Assembly (NCBI RefSeq): GCF_007970185.1
Contig: NZ_CP042431.1
Span: forward strand, 1,178,001-1,242,000
Direction: 5' to 3'
DNA length: 64,000 bases
Source of the DNA: Pseudobacter ginsenosidimutans
GTDB taxonomy: Bacteria > Bacteroidota > Bacteroidia > Chitinophagales > Chitinophagaceae
The first letter of the stretch is position 1, and each line of letters opens with the position of its first letter. This document shows, piece by piece, positions 18,029 through 27,866 of this stretch. The notes beneath the pieces are model-generated. The model had not been told where the DNA came from and searched no databases. It worked only from the letters and a program-made list of their open reading frames with translations. Both the position numbers and the translations under genes were made by a program.

Positions 18029-19175
18029 TTGATGATTCAATGACTTTGTTGAATGAATCTAATACCTGAAAGATGATGTTGTCCCAAAGAAATTCTTTCC
18101 GGATACGATTTACGGATTCCTTCTTCTTTTCCAACAATTCCTGGTCCGGTATTTCTAAAGCCTTCATCAGCGCCTGCTGCAAAGAACTGCTGGAGCCAGG
18201 TTCTATAAGCCAGCCATTCCTTTCATTTACCTGAGCGGCCACTGCACCTACATCCGTAGCGATAATAGCGCACTGGCAAGCCATTCCTTCCAAAATAACA
18301 TTGGGCATCCCTTCCGCATAACTGGGACAGACCAATACATCAGCATTATCCAAAATAGCTTTGATGGCTTCTTTATTATTCAACTGCCCATGATAAATGA
18401 TCTCTGGCGATTTAACCCTGTAGCGCTCTGGTATATTGCCTATAAAATGGAACTGGAACTTATATAGTTTTTTCAGTTGCCCAATAGCTTCATGCAATTC
18501 ATGAATCCCCTTTCTTCTTTCAAATCTTCCCAGGTATACAAATTGCCGCGGGAAATTTATCCCAGGCATATTATCCGTGATAAAGTCCCTTTCGATGCCA
18601 GTGGGTATCTCTATGATCTTTTGAGATGCATTCGGAATATTCTTTCTGATGATATCTGTTATTTTACCGCCATAGGAATAAATATAATCTGAATAAGTAC
18701 TCACATTCCGGAAGGCAGGCCTTAGGATTATCTGTTCGAGCTTATTCCTGAAAGATGCAGTTTTTTGATAATACTCGTATCCGTGTACATTCAATAGTAC
18801 AGGCGGCAATTTTTCTCCTGATTTCTTTTGTTCGAGCAGATACCATCCTGCCAACCCCTTTGCATAAATCAAATCAACAGGGGGAGTTGTCCGGAACCGC
18901 TCATACAGAACCTTTGAATATTGATGTGAAGTTCGCAGGTAATGGCCAGGTAATCTATCAGACTGCTGGTAGGGTATCACATAAGAAGTAATGTATTTCA
19001 ATTCTTCCATGGTGAAACAGGTGGAAAGATCAGGCTTTGGGATTTGCTTGCCGGTATGATACAGGTCTACGTAAACTTTATTCCTCGCAAGGTATTTACA
19101 TAAATAGAATGAATGCTTTTGCATACCTCCAATTACAAAAGGCCATATACCATCCGTCAGTAAGGCTATTCGCAT
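18015..19175 (-). CDS. Glycosyltransferase family 4
   Basis: 386 aa GT-B enzyme. N-terminal domain starts RIALLTDGIWPFVIGGMQKH; the donor-binding half has FVYLGRFERRKGI and the E-x7-E motif (CPSYAEGMPNVILEGMACQ). It starts 11 bases after the next upstream GT2 stop and overlaps the secreted-protein gene at its 3' end. Repeat-unit assembly at the inner membrane; specificity unknown. Confidence 0.88.
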   Translation of the reverse strand: MRIALLTDGIWPFVIGGMQKHSFYLCKYLARNKVYVDLYHTGKQIPKPDLSTCFTMEELKYITSYVIPYQQSDRLPGHYLRTSHQYSKVLYERFRTTPPVDLIYAKGLAGWYLLEQKKSGEKLPPVLLNVHGYEYYQKTASFRNKLEQIILRPAFRNVSTYSDYIYSYGGKITDIIRKNIPNASQKIIEIPTGIERDFITDNMPGINFPRQFVYLGRFERRKGIHELHEAIGQLKKLYKFQFHFIGNIPERYRVKSPEIIYHGQLNNKEAIKAILDNADVLVCPSYAEGMPNVILEGMACQCAIIATDVGAVAAQVNERNGWLIEPGSSSSLQQALMKALEIPDQELLEKKKESVNRIRKEFLWDNIIFQVLDSFNKVIESSNGKA

Positions 19176-19186
19176 ATTTCGCAGGT

Positions 19187-20149
19187 TCAGAGGGTAATTA
19201 ATTTTCTCAATGCCAGATTGATGCCAGGAATCCTTACAGGCAAAAGATTGTAAAAACCTGCTGCCTGAAAAATTACTTTTTTGGAAAGCGGAAAGCCTGA
19301 ACCAGCATTTACTTCAAATAGCGATTGTTTCAATTCTCTGAAAGTTTCCTTTGTAATCTTTTGCTGTTTGAAAGCCCACAGCAGTTGCATATATGTATGG
19401 TATATAGTTCCATTCAGATATCTATCCAGTTTTTTCTCTTTCGCAGGCAAATAGAATTTTCTAAAGTATAAGACTGCGCCTGTTACCCACTTGTTTAAAA
19501 AACTTGTTGTGTCAAAATTTTTTCTTTCTTCCGTTGTACGGAAGAAACAATCAGGCTGACCGGGGAATACCATGAATTGCAGATTATGCAGAAGTAATGC
19601 TCTTGTGTGAAATTCAACATCCTGCAAACGCGGAAATTGTTCGTCGAAACCGCCGGTCTTCTTTATAAAATCCCTCCGCCAGATCGGTTGCATAGTCTGC
19701 CAGGGAAGATCGTGCTTCAAAAAACCTGGCAATGCATTTTCAGACTTCGGACTCCAGAATCGTTTAACTACATCGACGCGGTCTGTAAACACTCCCAGTG
19801 TAAAGATTCCGGCATCAATATGAGGATGTTGTTCCATGGCAGCTACTCTGATAGCCAAACATTCACGAGACAACAAGTCATCACCATCGAAAAAAATTAT
19901 GTAATGCCCTCTGGTCTGCCTGACCCCTTCGTTCCTGCAAAAATTTCCGCCACGATTCTGCTGATTGCGAATAACCCTGATCCGCTGTTCCTTTTCTGCC
20001 TGCTCCTGTACTATTTCATATGACCCATCTGTGGATACATCATCAACAATTATCAACTCCCAATCTGTATAGGTCTGATCTTTTACAGATCTTATTGCCG
20101 ACTCTATAAAATAACGCTTATTAAACAGTGGGATTATTATAGACACCAT
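19187..20149 (-). CDS. Glycosyltransferase family 2
   Basis: 320 aa. The GT-A start pattern (VSIIIPLFNKRYFIESAIRS) and the DxD metal motif (FFDGDDLLS, near residue 92) are clear. C-terminal part is helical and basic, typical of membrane-associated GT2 enzymes. It is 10 bases downstream of the GT61 gene. Donor and acceptor unknown. Confidence 0.88.
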   Translation of the reverse strand: MVSIIIPLFNKRYFIESAIRSVKDQTYTDWELIIVDDVSTDGSYEIVQEQAEKEQRIRVIRNQQNRGGNFCRNEGVRQTRGHYIIFFDGDDLLSRECLAIRVAAMEQHPHIDAGIFTLGVFTDRVDVVKRFWSPKSENALPGFLKHDLPWQTMQPIWRRDFIKKTGGFDEQFPRLQDVEFHTRALLLHNLQFMVFPGQPDCFFRTTEERKNFDTTSFLNKWVTGAVLYFRKFYLPAKEKKLDRYLNGTIYHTYMQLLWAFKQQKITKETFRELKQSLFEVNAGSGFPLSKKVIFQAAGFYNLLPVRIPGINLALRKLITL

Positions 20150-20159
20150 TAAGCACTCT

Positions 20160-21353
20160 TTATTTTTTCGATTCCATCAGGACTTTATTAAGCAATTTTT
20201 GCATCTCCTGTATATCCACCACAACATCTGACTCAACTCCATATGCGTTATCATTCCAGCTCTCTCCCCCTATCAAATATCCATACCTCAGATCCAACCT
20301 GTTAGCCAACCCCCAATAACATGGATTCACCCATTTTTCCGAAAAGATTTCTATTATAGTTGCCCCCGGGTGGCAAAATAACAGATTCACCTGGCTAGCC
20401 CCATGTGGAGCTATTATGATCTCAGCCTGCCTGTACAATGCAGCTTGCTCCTCAAGAGACATCTTTTCAGGAGAAAAAACCTGAAAGCCTTCGCCGATAA
20501 GCAACTGTATCAATGCTTCCTCATTTAAGACTTTCCTCTTTTTTGCATGGCGGCGTGAGATATAAATCTTTGGTGCCTCTATGATAATCGGCCGCTTCAT
20601 TCCTTCATCGTATTTTTTCTTTAATGCCTGAAGTGACCAGTCTGGTAAGAAATCGCCGGTGTCCGGAACTGATGGAATTAGTAATTGTTCTGCATCATAC
20701 TGCACTTTATCATGAGAGAATACGAACTTCTGCACAGGCAGGTTTAACAAGGATAATGATTCATGATGAAAAGGCATTTTGAGTTCATTGATGATAACCT
20801 GATCGCATTTTTCAAGCCATCCTGATCTTTCCAACAATAATAATCTCGGAAGCACATCGAAAGTCCAATGAAAATAATTATAACTACCACCAGCATACCC
20901 TGCCACAGCAGTTAAACCGTTCAGCCTTGTAATTCGCGGCAATTTTATTGTCTTAAAAATCTTCATCCGCCCAAAATCTTCATTGACTTTGAACTGTCTT
21001 GAAACATCTCCCAGCAATTTATCATCGGGGGCAATAATCATGCAATTATCGCCCAGCACTCTTCCTCCTGGAATATGTGCAATGAATTGAGCAGCGATCT
21101 GGTAGCTAACACGATTCAGAAAATTCTTATGAACAACAGAATCGATGGTAACTGGCTTGATCAGGTTAAAAAACTCTTCCGATTCGGTGAGTTTAATATA
21201 TTCATTTGCCTGATTTTCTTTGTATGCAGTCCAATACTCCAGTGTGGTATTGTAAAAACCTTTGGGTGGACCAATCACTCGTGAGGATGGCGAAAGCCTG
21301 GACAAGGCTGGCCCCAATAATGCCTCTGTTGCATTCCATGCCTGACTTAACAC
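20160..21353 (-). CDS. Glycosyltransferase family 61 (DUF563), start uncertain
   Basis: 397 aa in the open frame. GT61 features are the YNYFHWTFDVLPRLLLLE segment and the C-terminal APHGASQVNLLFCHPGATIIEIF motif. The open frame offers only GTG (21351-21353). An ATG at 21371-21373, 5 bases after the upstream gene's stop, is in the frame that would join this one if a run of six A (plus strand 21360-21365) had one more base, giving a start MIHFFKTVLSQ. The true start may therefore be 21373 with a one-base loss. Confidence 0.82.
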   Translation of the reverse strand: MLSQAWNATEALLGPALSRLSPSSRVIGPPKGFYNTTLEYWTAYKENQANEYIKLTESEEFFNLIKPVTIDSVVHKNFLNRVSYQIAAQFIAHIPGGRVLGDNCMIIAPDDKLLGDVSRQFKVNEDFGRMKIFKTIKLPRITRLNGLTAVAGYAGGSYNYFHWTFDVLPRLLLLERSGWLEKCDQVIINELKMPFHHESLSLLNLPVQKFVFSHDKVQYDAEQLLIPSVPDTGDFLPDWSLQALKKKYDEGMKRPIIIEAPKIYISRRHAKKRKVLNEEALIQLLIGEGFQVFSPEKMSLEEQAALYRQAEIIIAPHGASQVNLLFCHPGATIIEIFSEKWVNPCYWGLANRLDLRYGYLIGGESWNDNAYGVESDVVVDIQEMQKLLNKVLMESKK

Positions 21354-21378
21354 AGTCTTAAAAAATGTATCATGAAAG

Positions 21379-22521
21379 CTATTCCGCTACCAGAATCTTA
21401 TTATAGAGATTCATCAATTGAGCATTGTGTTTTTCCCGGTCATAGTATTGTTCAACTTTATTTCTATTCACAGTCAGGCGGCCAAGTTCAAGCGCCTGTT
21501 TCATCCTTACTGCATAGTCCTCCACATCCTTTTCTTTGACCAGGTATCCGTTTAAACCGTTTTCAACCAGCTCAGGAATTCCCGAATGCCAGGTGCTGAC
21601 TACTGGTAATTCCATTGCCATTGCTTCAATGATAGCGTTGGGAATTCCTTCCATATCACCATTGGACGACTGGATACTGTGATGCACAAAAACATCAGCA
21701 GTCTTCATCAGCGCAGCAGCTTCTGAAGGTGTAACCATGCCTGTAAAGGTCACTGCAGATTCGATACCAAGGCTTTTTGCCAGATCCTGCAACACTTGTT
21801 TACGTTTACCATCGCCGGTTAGAATCAGCCGGTATTCCTGCTCCAGATTAGCATTGACTAATTTGGCAAATGCACTGATGGTAAACTCATGCCCTTTCTT
21901 TTCCGCGAGGGATGAAACCTGGAGAAATATTTTCTCATGCCCATTGCTTCTTGAAGCCCCGGGGTTAAACTTATTAAGGTCTATGCCATAGCGAAGTACT
22001 TCAAATCCAAGGTCAGGAAGTGCCAGCTTCGTGCTGAGAAGCTGTACAAAAAAGTTGTTACAGCTTACAGGATAAACATTAGGAGCCGTTAGTATCTTTC
22101 TTAACCTTCGGTTATAACTCTTTTTCCTTGTCATTTCTGTAGCATCATAGCCGTGGAAATGTATGATTACAGGATAATTACCGAAAGGAATATTGTCGAG
22201 CAACTGAAGCGCCTCATAACCAAAATGACAATGAATGATATCTGGTTGAAAGGTGCTCACCAATTGTCTTGCCCGGGCAGCATAGGCAGGATTATAAAAC
22301 CAGCAAGCCAGATCCTTTTTCCATAACACCCAGCGAATCTTACGCAGAATACTCGCTTCCTTAAAAGGTAGTACCTGTACCAGCGGATCAGTTTCATACT
22401 CAGAGGCCACTTCATTACAGAGATACCGGCAATTTGCCTCAGTTCTGAAAAAATCCACCTCATTGCGAATGAAAGTAGTAGTTACCGCTCCATAATGCCG
22501 TGAAAAATACAATATCTTCAT
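21379..22521 (-). CDS. Glycosyltransferase family 4
   Basis: 380 aa GT-B enzyme. It has a typical N-terminal Rossmann half (KILYFSRHYGAVTTTFIRNE, then HCHFGYEALQ) and a donor domain with FLQVSSLAEKKGHEF and the motif IQSSNGDMEGIPNAIIEAMAM. It starts 1 base after the upstream GT2 stop, so it is tightly coupled. Likely retaining transferase acting on the lipid-linked repeat. Confidence 0.89.
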   Translation of the reverse strand: MKILYFSRHYGAVTTTFIRNEVDFFRTEANCRYLCNEVASEYETDPLVQVLPFKEASILRKIRWVLWKKDLACWFYNPAYAARARQLVSTFQPDIIHCHFGYEALQLLDNIPFGNYPVIIHFHGYDATEMTRKKSYNRRLRKILTAPNVYPVSCNNFFVQLLSTKLALPDLGFEVLRYGIDLNKFNPGASRSNGHEKIFLQVSSLAEKKGHEFTISAFAKLVNANLEQEYRLILTGDGKRKQVLQDLAKSLGIESAVTFTGMVTPSEAAALMKTADVFVHHSIQSSNGDMEGIPNAIIEAMAMELPVVSTWHSGIPELVENGLNGYLVKEKDVEDYAVRMKQALELGRLTVNRNKVEQYYDREKHNAQLMNLYNKILVAE

Positions 22522-22522
22522 A

Positions 22523-23533
22523 TCAGGCCTTTCCGTTTTTTGAAATCCATTGACTTCTCCTTATTTCAACAGTATTTTTCCGGATAGCAAAAACATTGAC
22601 AAGTAAGGAGAAGATAGTTCTTCCTTTATAGTTCATTAGCAACCTGAACTTTTCGTTCTCCTTCTTAATTTGAAATCTTTTGTAACGGTAAAGGATCTTT
22701 AGTAATTGTAATGAATAGTAATAAATGTCTTTCCACCACAACAAATAAAATCCTTTATTCCTTGTAATGGCGTACCTGTAGGCTGCCAGCACAGACAGGT
22801 TTTTCAGGTACCCATCATGTAACTTCACAATGTACTGCCAGTTCAAGCGCTCTTTCGGAATAAAATGCTGAAAGAGCAATGTTTGATCGTACCATATACG
22901 ATACCCGCTTAAAGCCAAAGCGTTGCATAACTCTACGTCTCCTCCTGAAGAAAGAGACTTCCCTTTTCTGTCATCAAGCAATCCGGCAAACCCTTTGTCA
23001 AATAAATCCTGCAGCGCAGACCGCCGATAAATGGAACCGGCGCCATATACATACCCTTTAACTTCAGTGATGTCTCCACTGGTTTTTCCCTGAGCACCCG
23101 TAGCATAATAGGTTTTGAAATCATCGAACCAGTGTGGAGGTGTTATTTCGCATTCAGGTTCACCATGCCCACCCAATACTGCCACGTTAGGATTTGATTC
23201 CATGATGTTAAATGCCCTTTCGATATAAGAGCTGTTCAACCAGTTGTCATCATCACAATAAAGAATATATTCATATCGGGAAACATCGAAACCTTTCTTA
23301 CGTGCATGGCTTAAACCTGCCTGTTTCTCTTCTACTACCTTACAATCGACGTGTTTGTTACTTGCAGCAAATTCAGTGGCCACAGAACCTGTATGGTCAG
23401 ATGAATTATTGTCAACCACGATTAGTTCCCAGGCTACCTGCGAGTTGAAAGTTTGTCCGGCAAGATGTTTCAGCGTAGGCACCAATCTAGACTCGCTATT
23501 ATAACAACAAATGATTACAGAAATTCCTTTCAT
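22523..23533 (-). CDS. Glycosyltransferase family 2
   Basis: 336 aa from the ATG that gives MKGISVIICCYNSESRL, the normal GT2 beginning; an upstream in-frame ATG at 23581 adds 16 unlikely residues and overlaps the neighbour. The DxD-like motif is YCDDDNW (about residue 85 of the shorter form). The C-terminal third is basic and aromatic, suggesting membrane association. Repeat-unit assembly. Confidence 0.85.
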   Translation of the reverse strand: MKGISVIICCYNSESRLVPTLKHLAGQTFNSQVAWELIVVDNNSSDHTGSVATEFAASNKHVDCKVVEEKQAGLSHARKKGFDVSRYEYILYCDDDNWLNSSYIERAFNIMESNPNVAVLGGHGEPECEITPPHWFDDFKTYYATGAQGKTSGDITEVKGYVYGAGSIYRRSALQDLFDKGFAGLLDDRKGKSLSSGGDVELCNALALSGYRIWYDQTLLFQHFIPKERLNWQYIVKLHDGYLKNLSVLAAYRYAITRNKGFYLLWWKDIYYYSLQLLKILYRYKRFQIKKENEKFRLLMNYKGRTIFSLLVNVFAIRKNTVEIRRSQWISKNGKA

Positions 23534-23558
23534 ATAAGTTGCACTTTGCCCCCCATTT

Positions 23559-24542
23559 CTACCGTGCAGCTGCATGGGCATTTTTATGGTAAATATTCTT
23601 AAACTTTGTTAGTACCCTTCCGGCTGTTAAGTTCATAAACGCAACGGGAAGTCTGACAACAATAATTGAGTTATATGCCGCAAGCAATCTAAGGGCTTTA
23701 AAGAAGACTTTTACGCTCAATGCCTTCTTCACAATCCATTGCTGCAACAACTCGTCAAGCCAGTATTTAGCAGTGTTTGTAAATACAGAATCTTCCAGTC
23801 CTATTTTCTCCTTAATATATCGTTGCACTTTCAATCCTTCCAATAGAAAAAGGCCTTCCTTGTCGGATTTAAAAGAAACACTGGAAGTATGTCGCCGAAA
23901 AAAACTTTTCTTTTCGTTCAGGTAAAAAACTTTGCCCATAGACGCAAGCTGAGTCCACATTAGCCAATCACCACAGTACCTGTGCTGCTTATATGACTGA
24001 TCTGGCAATTTTTCAAATAGTTTTTTTCTGAAGATAGCCATACTGGCATTGTAGATCCGGTTGCCCCTCGTCATATGTTCTGCAACGAATGTTTTGCCTT
24101 CCATCAATTGTGAAGCGGAAGGAAGTTCAATATTCTTTACCACATTATCCTTGGGGTCTACCCAGGTTGACTCACAAAAAGCGATCCCGGTTTCACTATC
24201 ATTTTCAAGTGCTGGCACCAGTCGTTCCAAAAAATCGGGCTCAGCATAATCATCACTTTCGGCTATCCAAATGTATTCTCCCCTGGCCAGGAGCAACCCT
24301 TTTTCCCACTGTTTGAAAGTATTTCCAACATTGGATTCATTGAAAACGATCTCTGACACTTTTGGATGATCCAGATAATTATCTATAATGTTTTTGCTGT
24401 TATCAGGAGAATGGTCATCCAGGATGATAAGCTCAAAGTCATCGAAGGTTTGCGCAAGTATGGAATCGATCCTTTTTTTTAAATAAGGAGCATGATTGTA
24501 ATTAGGCACTATGACTGAAACTACTGGATTCACGATAGACAT
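23559..24542 (-). CDS. Glycosyltransferase family 2
   Basis: 327 aa with the GT-A opening VSVIVPNYNHAPYLKKRIDS and metal motif IAESDDYAEPDFL (around residue 93). It begins 3 bases after the GT4 stop upstream. The fold and context support a role in assembling the polysaccharide repeat; sugar specificity is not readable. Confidence 0.89.
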   Translation of the reverse strand: MSIVNPVVSVIVPNYNHAPYLKKRIDSILAQTFDDFELIILDDHSPDNSKNIIDNYLDHPKVSEIVFNESNVGNTFKQWEKGLLLARGEYIWIAESDDYAEPDFLERLVPALENDSETGIAFCESTWVDPKDNVVKNIELPSASQLMEGKTFVAEHMTRGNRIYNASMAIFRKKLFEKLPDQSYKQHRYCGDWLMWTQLASMGKVFYLNEKKSFFRRHTSSVSFKSDKEGLFLLEGLKVQRYIKEKIGLEDSVFTNTAKYWLDELLQQWIVKKALSVKVFFKALRLLAAYNSIIVVRLPVAFMNLTAGRVLTKFKNIYHKNAHAAAR

Positions 24543-24545
24543 TTT

Positions 24546-25685
24546 TCATTGATCAATCAACACCTTTCGCATGGCGTCTATATGAGTTTCGAGGCTAAAT
24601 TTTTCCCTGGCTGTTTCCCATGCTTTTTTTCCAAGACGATCTCTCAAACCTTTGTCGCCGATAAGTTTGGTAAGGTTATCTGTCAATTCATCTATCTGAC
24701 CAGAGTATAGAATCCCGGTTTCCAGATGAGTAATGATCTCAGGTGTGCCTCCTCCATTTTTACCGACTACCGGAATACCATAAGATGCTGCCTCAATAGT
24801 TGTTCTCCCGAAAGCCTCGAAATCAGAATTCATTACTACTATATCCAATTGCTGATAATAATCACTAACATTGGTTACAAAACCAGTTATCTCAATGACT
24901 TTTTCCAATTGATTCTCCTGAATATATTTCCGGATTTGTGTTGTGTCTCCATCTCCGATAAGATACAATTTTGATTTCGGATACCTTTCAAGAATCCGGT
25001 GAAATGCTTTCACCACATCAAATTGTCCCTTTTGCACTCTAATGTTTCCAACAATTCCAATAGCAGTAAACTGATCATCAACATGGTTTTCCCTGACTCT
25101 TGCCCTCTCTTGAAAATGCTGATCGTACTGAGCCCTTGAATAGATGGCATTAGGTATCACAATACTTTTTACGCCAAAGCGTTTTTTGAAATAATCAGAC
25201 ACAGCCTGAGAGTTGCAAATTATGAGTGCAGGTATTTTTTTGAACCTATGGAAGAGTAGTCCATGTAGGTCAAAGTAGTATCCATGGTCAAGTTCGCCGA
25301 ATTCTCTTATATGCAGTACTGTTGGAATTTTCAAACGCTTTCCGACAATCAGTCCCCAATAATTGGTTACTGAATTCACATATAACAGATCCGGTGAGAA
25401 TTCCTGCACTTGTTTGCGCAAACGCGGCAGGTACTTGATGGCCGAGAGAAACTTCTTAATTTGTTTGTAGACCGAAGTGCCCTTGCGATGTACCATCAAC
25501 GGATACCATACACTTCGATATTCGATTTTTTCTTTTTCCAGTACAGTTTCAATGATGCCTTTTCCAGGAATAATCACCTGAACAGATGCACAACCTTGTT
25601 GTTGAAACCGGGAAGCAATGTCTATCATAGATCTGGAAGCTCCATGCAAAAAATTGTCGTGGGATAAGAATAGTATCCGTTTCAT
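24546..25685 (-). CDS. Glycosyltransferase family 4
   Basis: 379 aa GT-B enzyme. N-terminal half starts KRILFLSHDNFLHGASRSM; the donor half has IGIVGNIRVQKGQFDVVKAF and the E-x7-E motif (VVMNSDFEAFGRTTIEAASYG). It begins 4 bases downstream of the acyltransferase stop. Part of the glycosyltransferase block. Confidence 0.89.
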   Translation of the reverse strand: MKRILFLSHDNFLHGASRSMIDIASRFQQQGCASVQVIIPGKGIIETVLEKEKIEYRSVWYPLMVHRKGTSVYKQIKKFLSAIKYLPRLRKQVQEFSPDLLYVNSVTNYWGLIVGKRLKIPTVLHIREFGELDHGYYFDLHGLLFHRFKKIPALIICNSQAVSDYFKKRFGVKSIVIPNAIYSRAQYDQHFQERARVRENHVDDQFTAIGIVGNIRVQKGQFDVVKAFHRILERYPKSKLYLIGDGDTTQIRKYIQENQLEKVIEITGFVTNVSDYYQQLDIVVMNSDFEAFGRTTIEAASYGIPVVGKNGGGTPEIITHLETGILYSGQIDELTDNLTKLIGDKGLRDRLGKKAWETAREKFSLETHIDAMRKVLIDQ

Positions 25686-25689
25686 TGCC

Positions 25690-26418
25690 TCACTTGATGT
25701 TATTGAACGATTCGAGTGTCAGGCTGTTATGAAACAGATCATAATTGGCAAGAATTTTTTCTTCAGGCCAGTCCCACCATCTTAACTGCTGTAATCGTTC
25801 TATTATTTCCTCTGAGAAACGGTAACCAATTATTTTTGCCGGTGTTCCTCCCACTATGGCATACGGTGGAACATCCGAAGAAACTACGCTGTTTGCCGCA
25901 ATCACTGCTCCATTACCAATCGTTACTCCGGTAAGAATTACACACTGAGTAGCAATCCAAACATCATTACCAATTGAAACCGGCCCCTTTGAAACAACAT
26001 CAATACCATACGGTTCTCTAAAAACCCGGTGCCTGATAAAATAAGTAGTAATGCTTCTCAGATTATGATTATGCTCCTGAATGGCAGTTCCTCTGGCAAT
26101 AGAACAGAAATTTCCAATAACGATGGGATGTTCAATGCAGTAGAATTCAGTACCCGGCCCATTAATGGTAGTATTCCTTCCAACAGTAATGTTGCCATTC
26201 ATTAAGACCTTGTTGATAATGCATTGGGGGCCGATGGATATCTTTCCCTGCAGTTCACTGAATTGAACGGTAGCACTTGATTCAACCAGGTCAGGATACT
26301 TGATAACAGAGTCGATGATATTTTTCCGCTGACTGTTCTTCACGCCGGATACCCTCCTGACTTCCACGCCTGAGATACGTAAAATATTCTTGATTGTCCC
26401 CTTGATGCGTTTCCTCAT
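25690..26418 (-). CDS. Hexapeptide-repeat acyltransferase (CatB/XAT-like)
   Basis: 242 aa. Left-handed beta-helix repeats run from about residue 50 to 200 (ISIGPQCIINKVLMNGNITV, GPVSIGNDVWIATQCVILTGV, IGNGAVIAANSVV), with the characteristic catalytic-loop His region (EHNHNLRS) and the C-terminal GGTPAKIIGYRF. Such enzymes acetylate sugars from acetyl-CoA. It starts with a 4-base ATGA overlap with the 499-residue-frame gene upstream. Acceptor unknown. Confidence 0.87.
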   Translation of the reverse strand: MRKRIKGTIKNILRISGVEVRRVSGVKNSQRKNIIDSVIKYPDLVESSATVQFSELQGKISIGPQCIINKVLMNGNITVGRNTTINGPGTEFYCIEHPIVIGNFCSIARGTAIQEHNHNLRSITTYFIRHRVFREPYGIDVVSKGPVSIGNDVWIATQCVILTGVTIGNGAVIAANSVVSSDVPPYAIVGGTPAKIIGYRFSEEIIERLQQLRWWDWPEEKILANYDLFHNSLTLESFNNIK

Positions 26419-27866
26419 GAAACTAATAAATTCAATTGGTGACGAATGGATTCCCTGTCAGTCAGAATAGAATCAAAATCTGCATTGCCTCTTTCGAAGG
26501 ATTTGGTAAATGCATTTTTCATATCTTCTTCCCTTTCAACATAATCGAATACTCCATTCCCGATATAATGACGAAATGCCAGGAAACCTTCTTGTCCATA
26601 AATGATATTCCTTATCCCAAAAGCCTGCGCTTCCAAGGCTGTTCCTGAATACGAGGTGATATTAAATTGCACCTTTTGAAAAAGGTCATAAAGCGAAAGT
26701 GTATTCGCCTCTTCCATCTCGATCTTTTCAGGGTATTGGTGTTTGAATTCCTGCAGTTTTTCTTTATCCTGAGGATATCGCGGGTGTAGCCTAAAATACC
26801 ATTTATAGCTATTGCTGTTGCTGATGAACTTTTCTAAAAAGCCGGGAATCCACATTCCCTGCAGTGTTACCAGAACATTGATCTTTTCATTATGTATGGA
26901 AGAAGAGTCGACTTTTTTTTGCTGCGCCAGGAATATATTTCCGCCTCTGATAATACCAGGCTTAAATGACTGCCCCGTAAAATTCTGCTCAATTCTATTG
27001 GCGTCCGAGTTGCGCCAAAGCCAGAAGGTTGAAGGGAAGTTATTTCGGTATTGGTCTATGTCCGGCCATGGAGCATAAGCAAAATGATCGTCGTATTGCG
27101 CACTGTGTTGATACTCTGTAATTCCAATATCCAAAGTATTGGCAGCTCTGATCAGGGCCATGATCTTATTATCATAGTAGCAATAGGTCCAGATATGCCT
27201 GGGTTTTGTAATCTTCAGTAGACGAAGAAATGTGTTGTACTGGACCTCTTGTTCTATCTGATTTTCATAAATAAGCCGACCTGCCCTGTTAGCATCGGCA
27301 ATATTCCTTTTTGCCAGCCAGTCTCTGACGGTTTTGGCATTTTGGAATGCCATCCTGTTTTGTCCGCTATTGAAAAAGTTCTTGCACTTAAACCAGATTT
27401 TCTCGAAATAATATAAATGGCCATATAATGTATTCAGCGGATTATCATCAACAGGTTTCCCAGACATACTGACCCAGCATATTTCATTGCCGATAACGAG
27501 GCCATTCAATTCAAACTGGCAGGGATGTACATAAATATTTCCATGGCTTCCAACATGCTCCCAAAAGCCAGTCAACAGCACTTTTTTATTCAGTCTGTTT
27601 TTGTATTTCAAGCTCAGGAAAGGCAAGAGAGCAGCTCTGTAAACCAGTCTGAGTGTATCCTTAAAGGAAAATCCGTAATGTTTGTATTGCAGCGATATTC
27701 CCGTATCCTTTTTTTCTTTTTCGTTAACTGAAACATGAAAAAGATAGAGTACATGTATACGGATTATAGGCCATGGATGATTATTCCAAATCCTTTTCAA
27801 CTGTGTGGAAATGCCTGAATACATTTCCTGCATTAGTTCCAGTCCTGCCTTTTTCTGTCCGGTCAT
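26415..27866 (-). CDS. Putative GT-B-like surface sugar transferase, unassigned family
   Basis: 483 aa from the ATG at 27864-27866, which forms a 4-base ATGA overlap with the CMP-sugar synthetase stop; the longer frame to 27914 is unlikely. No membrane helix. The C-terminal half has a Rossmann-like pattern with YFRLHPRYPQDKEKL followed by FNITSYSGTALEAQAFGI, resembling nucleotide-sugar or CDP-alditol transferases (HP-R and Ser-x-Thr-x3-Glu). I do not recognise the family. Tight coupling to the CMP-nonulosonate synthetase suggests it may use that CMP-sugar; this is inference. Confidence 0.6.
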   Translation of the reverse strand: MTGQKKAGLELMQEMYSGISTQLKRIWNNHPWPIIRIHVLYLFHVSVNEKEKKDTGISLQYKHYGFSFKDTLRLVYRAALLPFLSLKYKNRLNKKVLLTGFWEHVGSHGNIYVHPCQFELNGLVIGNEICWVSMSGKPVDDNPLNTLYGHLYYFEKIWFKCKNFFNSGQNRMAFQNAKTVRDWLAKRNIADANRAGRLIYENQIEQEVQYNTFLRLLKITKPRHIWTYCYYDNKIMALIRAANTLDIGITEYQHSAQYDDHFAYAPWPDIDQYRNNFPSTFWLWRNSDANRIEQNFTGQSFKPGIIRGGNIFLAQQKKVDSSSIHNEKINVLVTLQGMWIPGFLEKFISNSNSYKWYFRLHPRYPQDKEKLQEFKHQYPEKIEMEEANTLSLYDLFQKVQFNITSYSGTALEAQAFGIRNIIYGQEGFLAFRHYIGNGVFDYVEREEDMKNAFTKSFERGNADFDSILTDRESIRHQLNLLVS

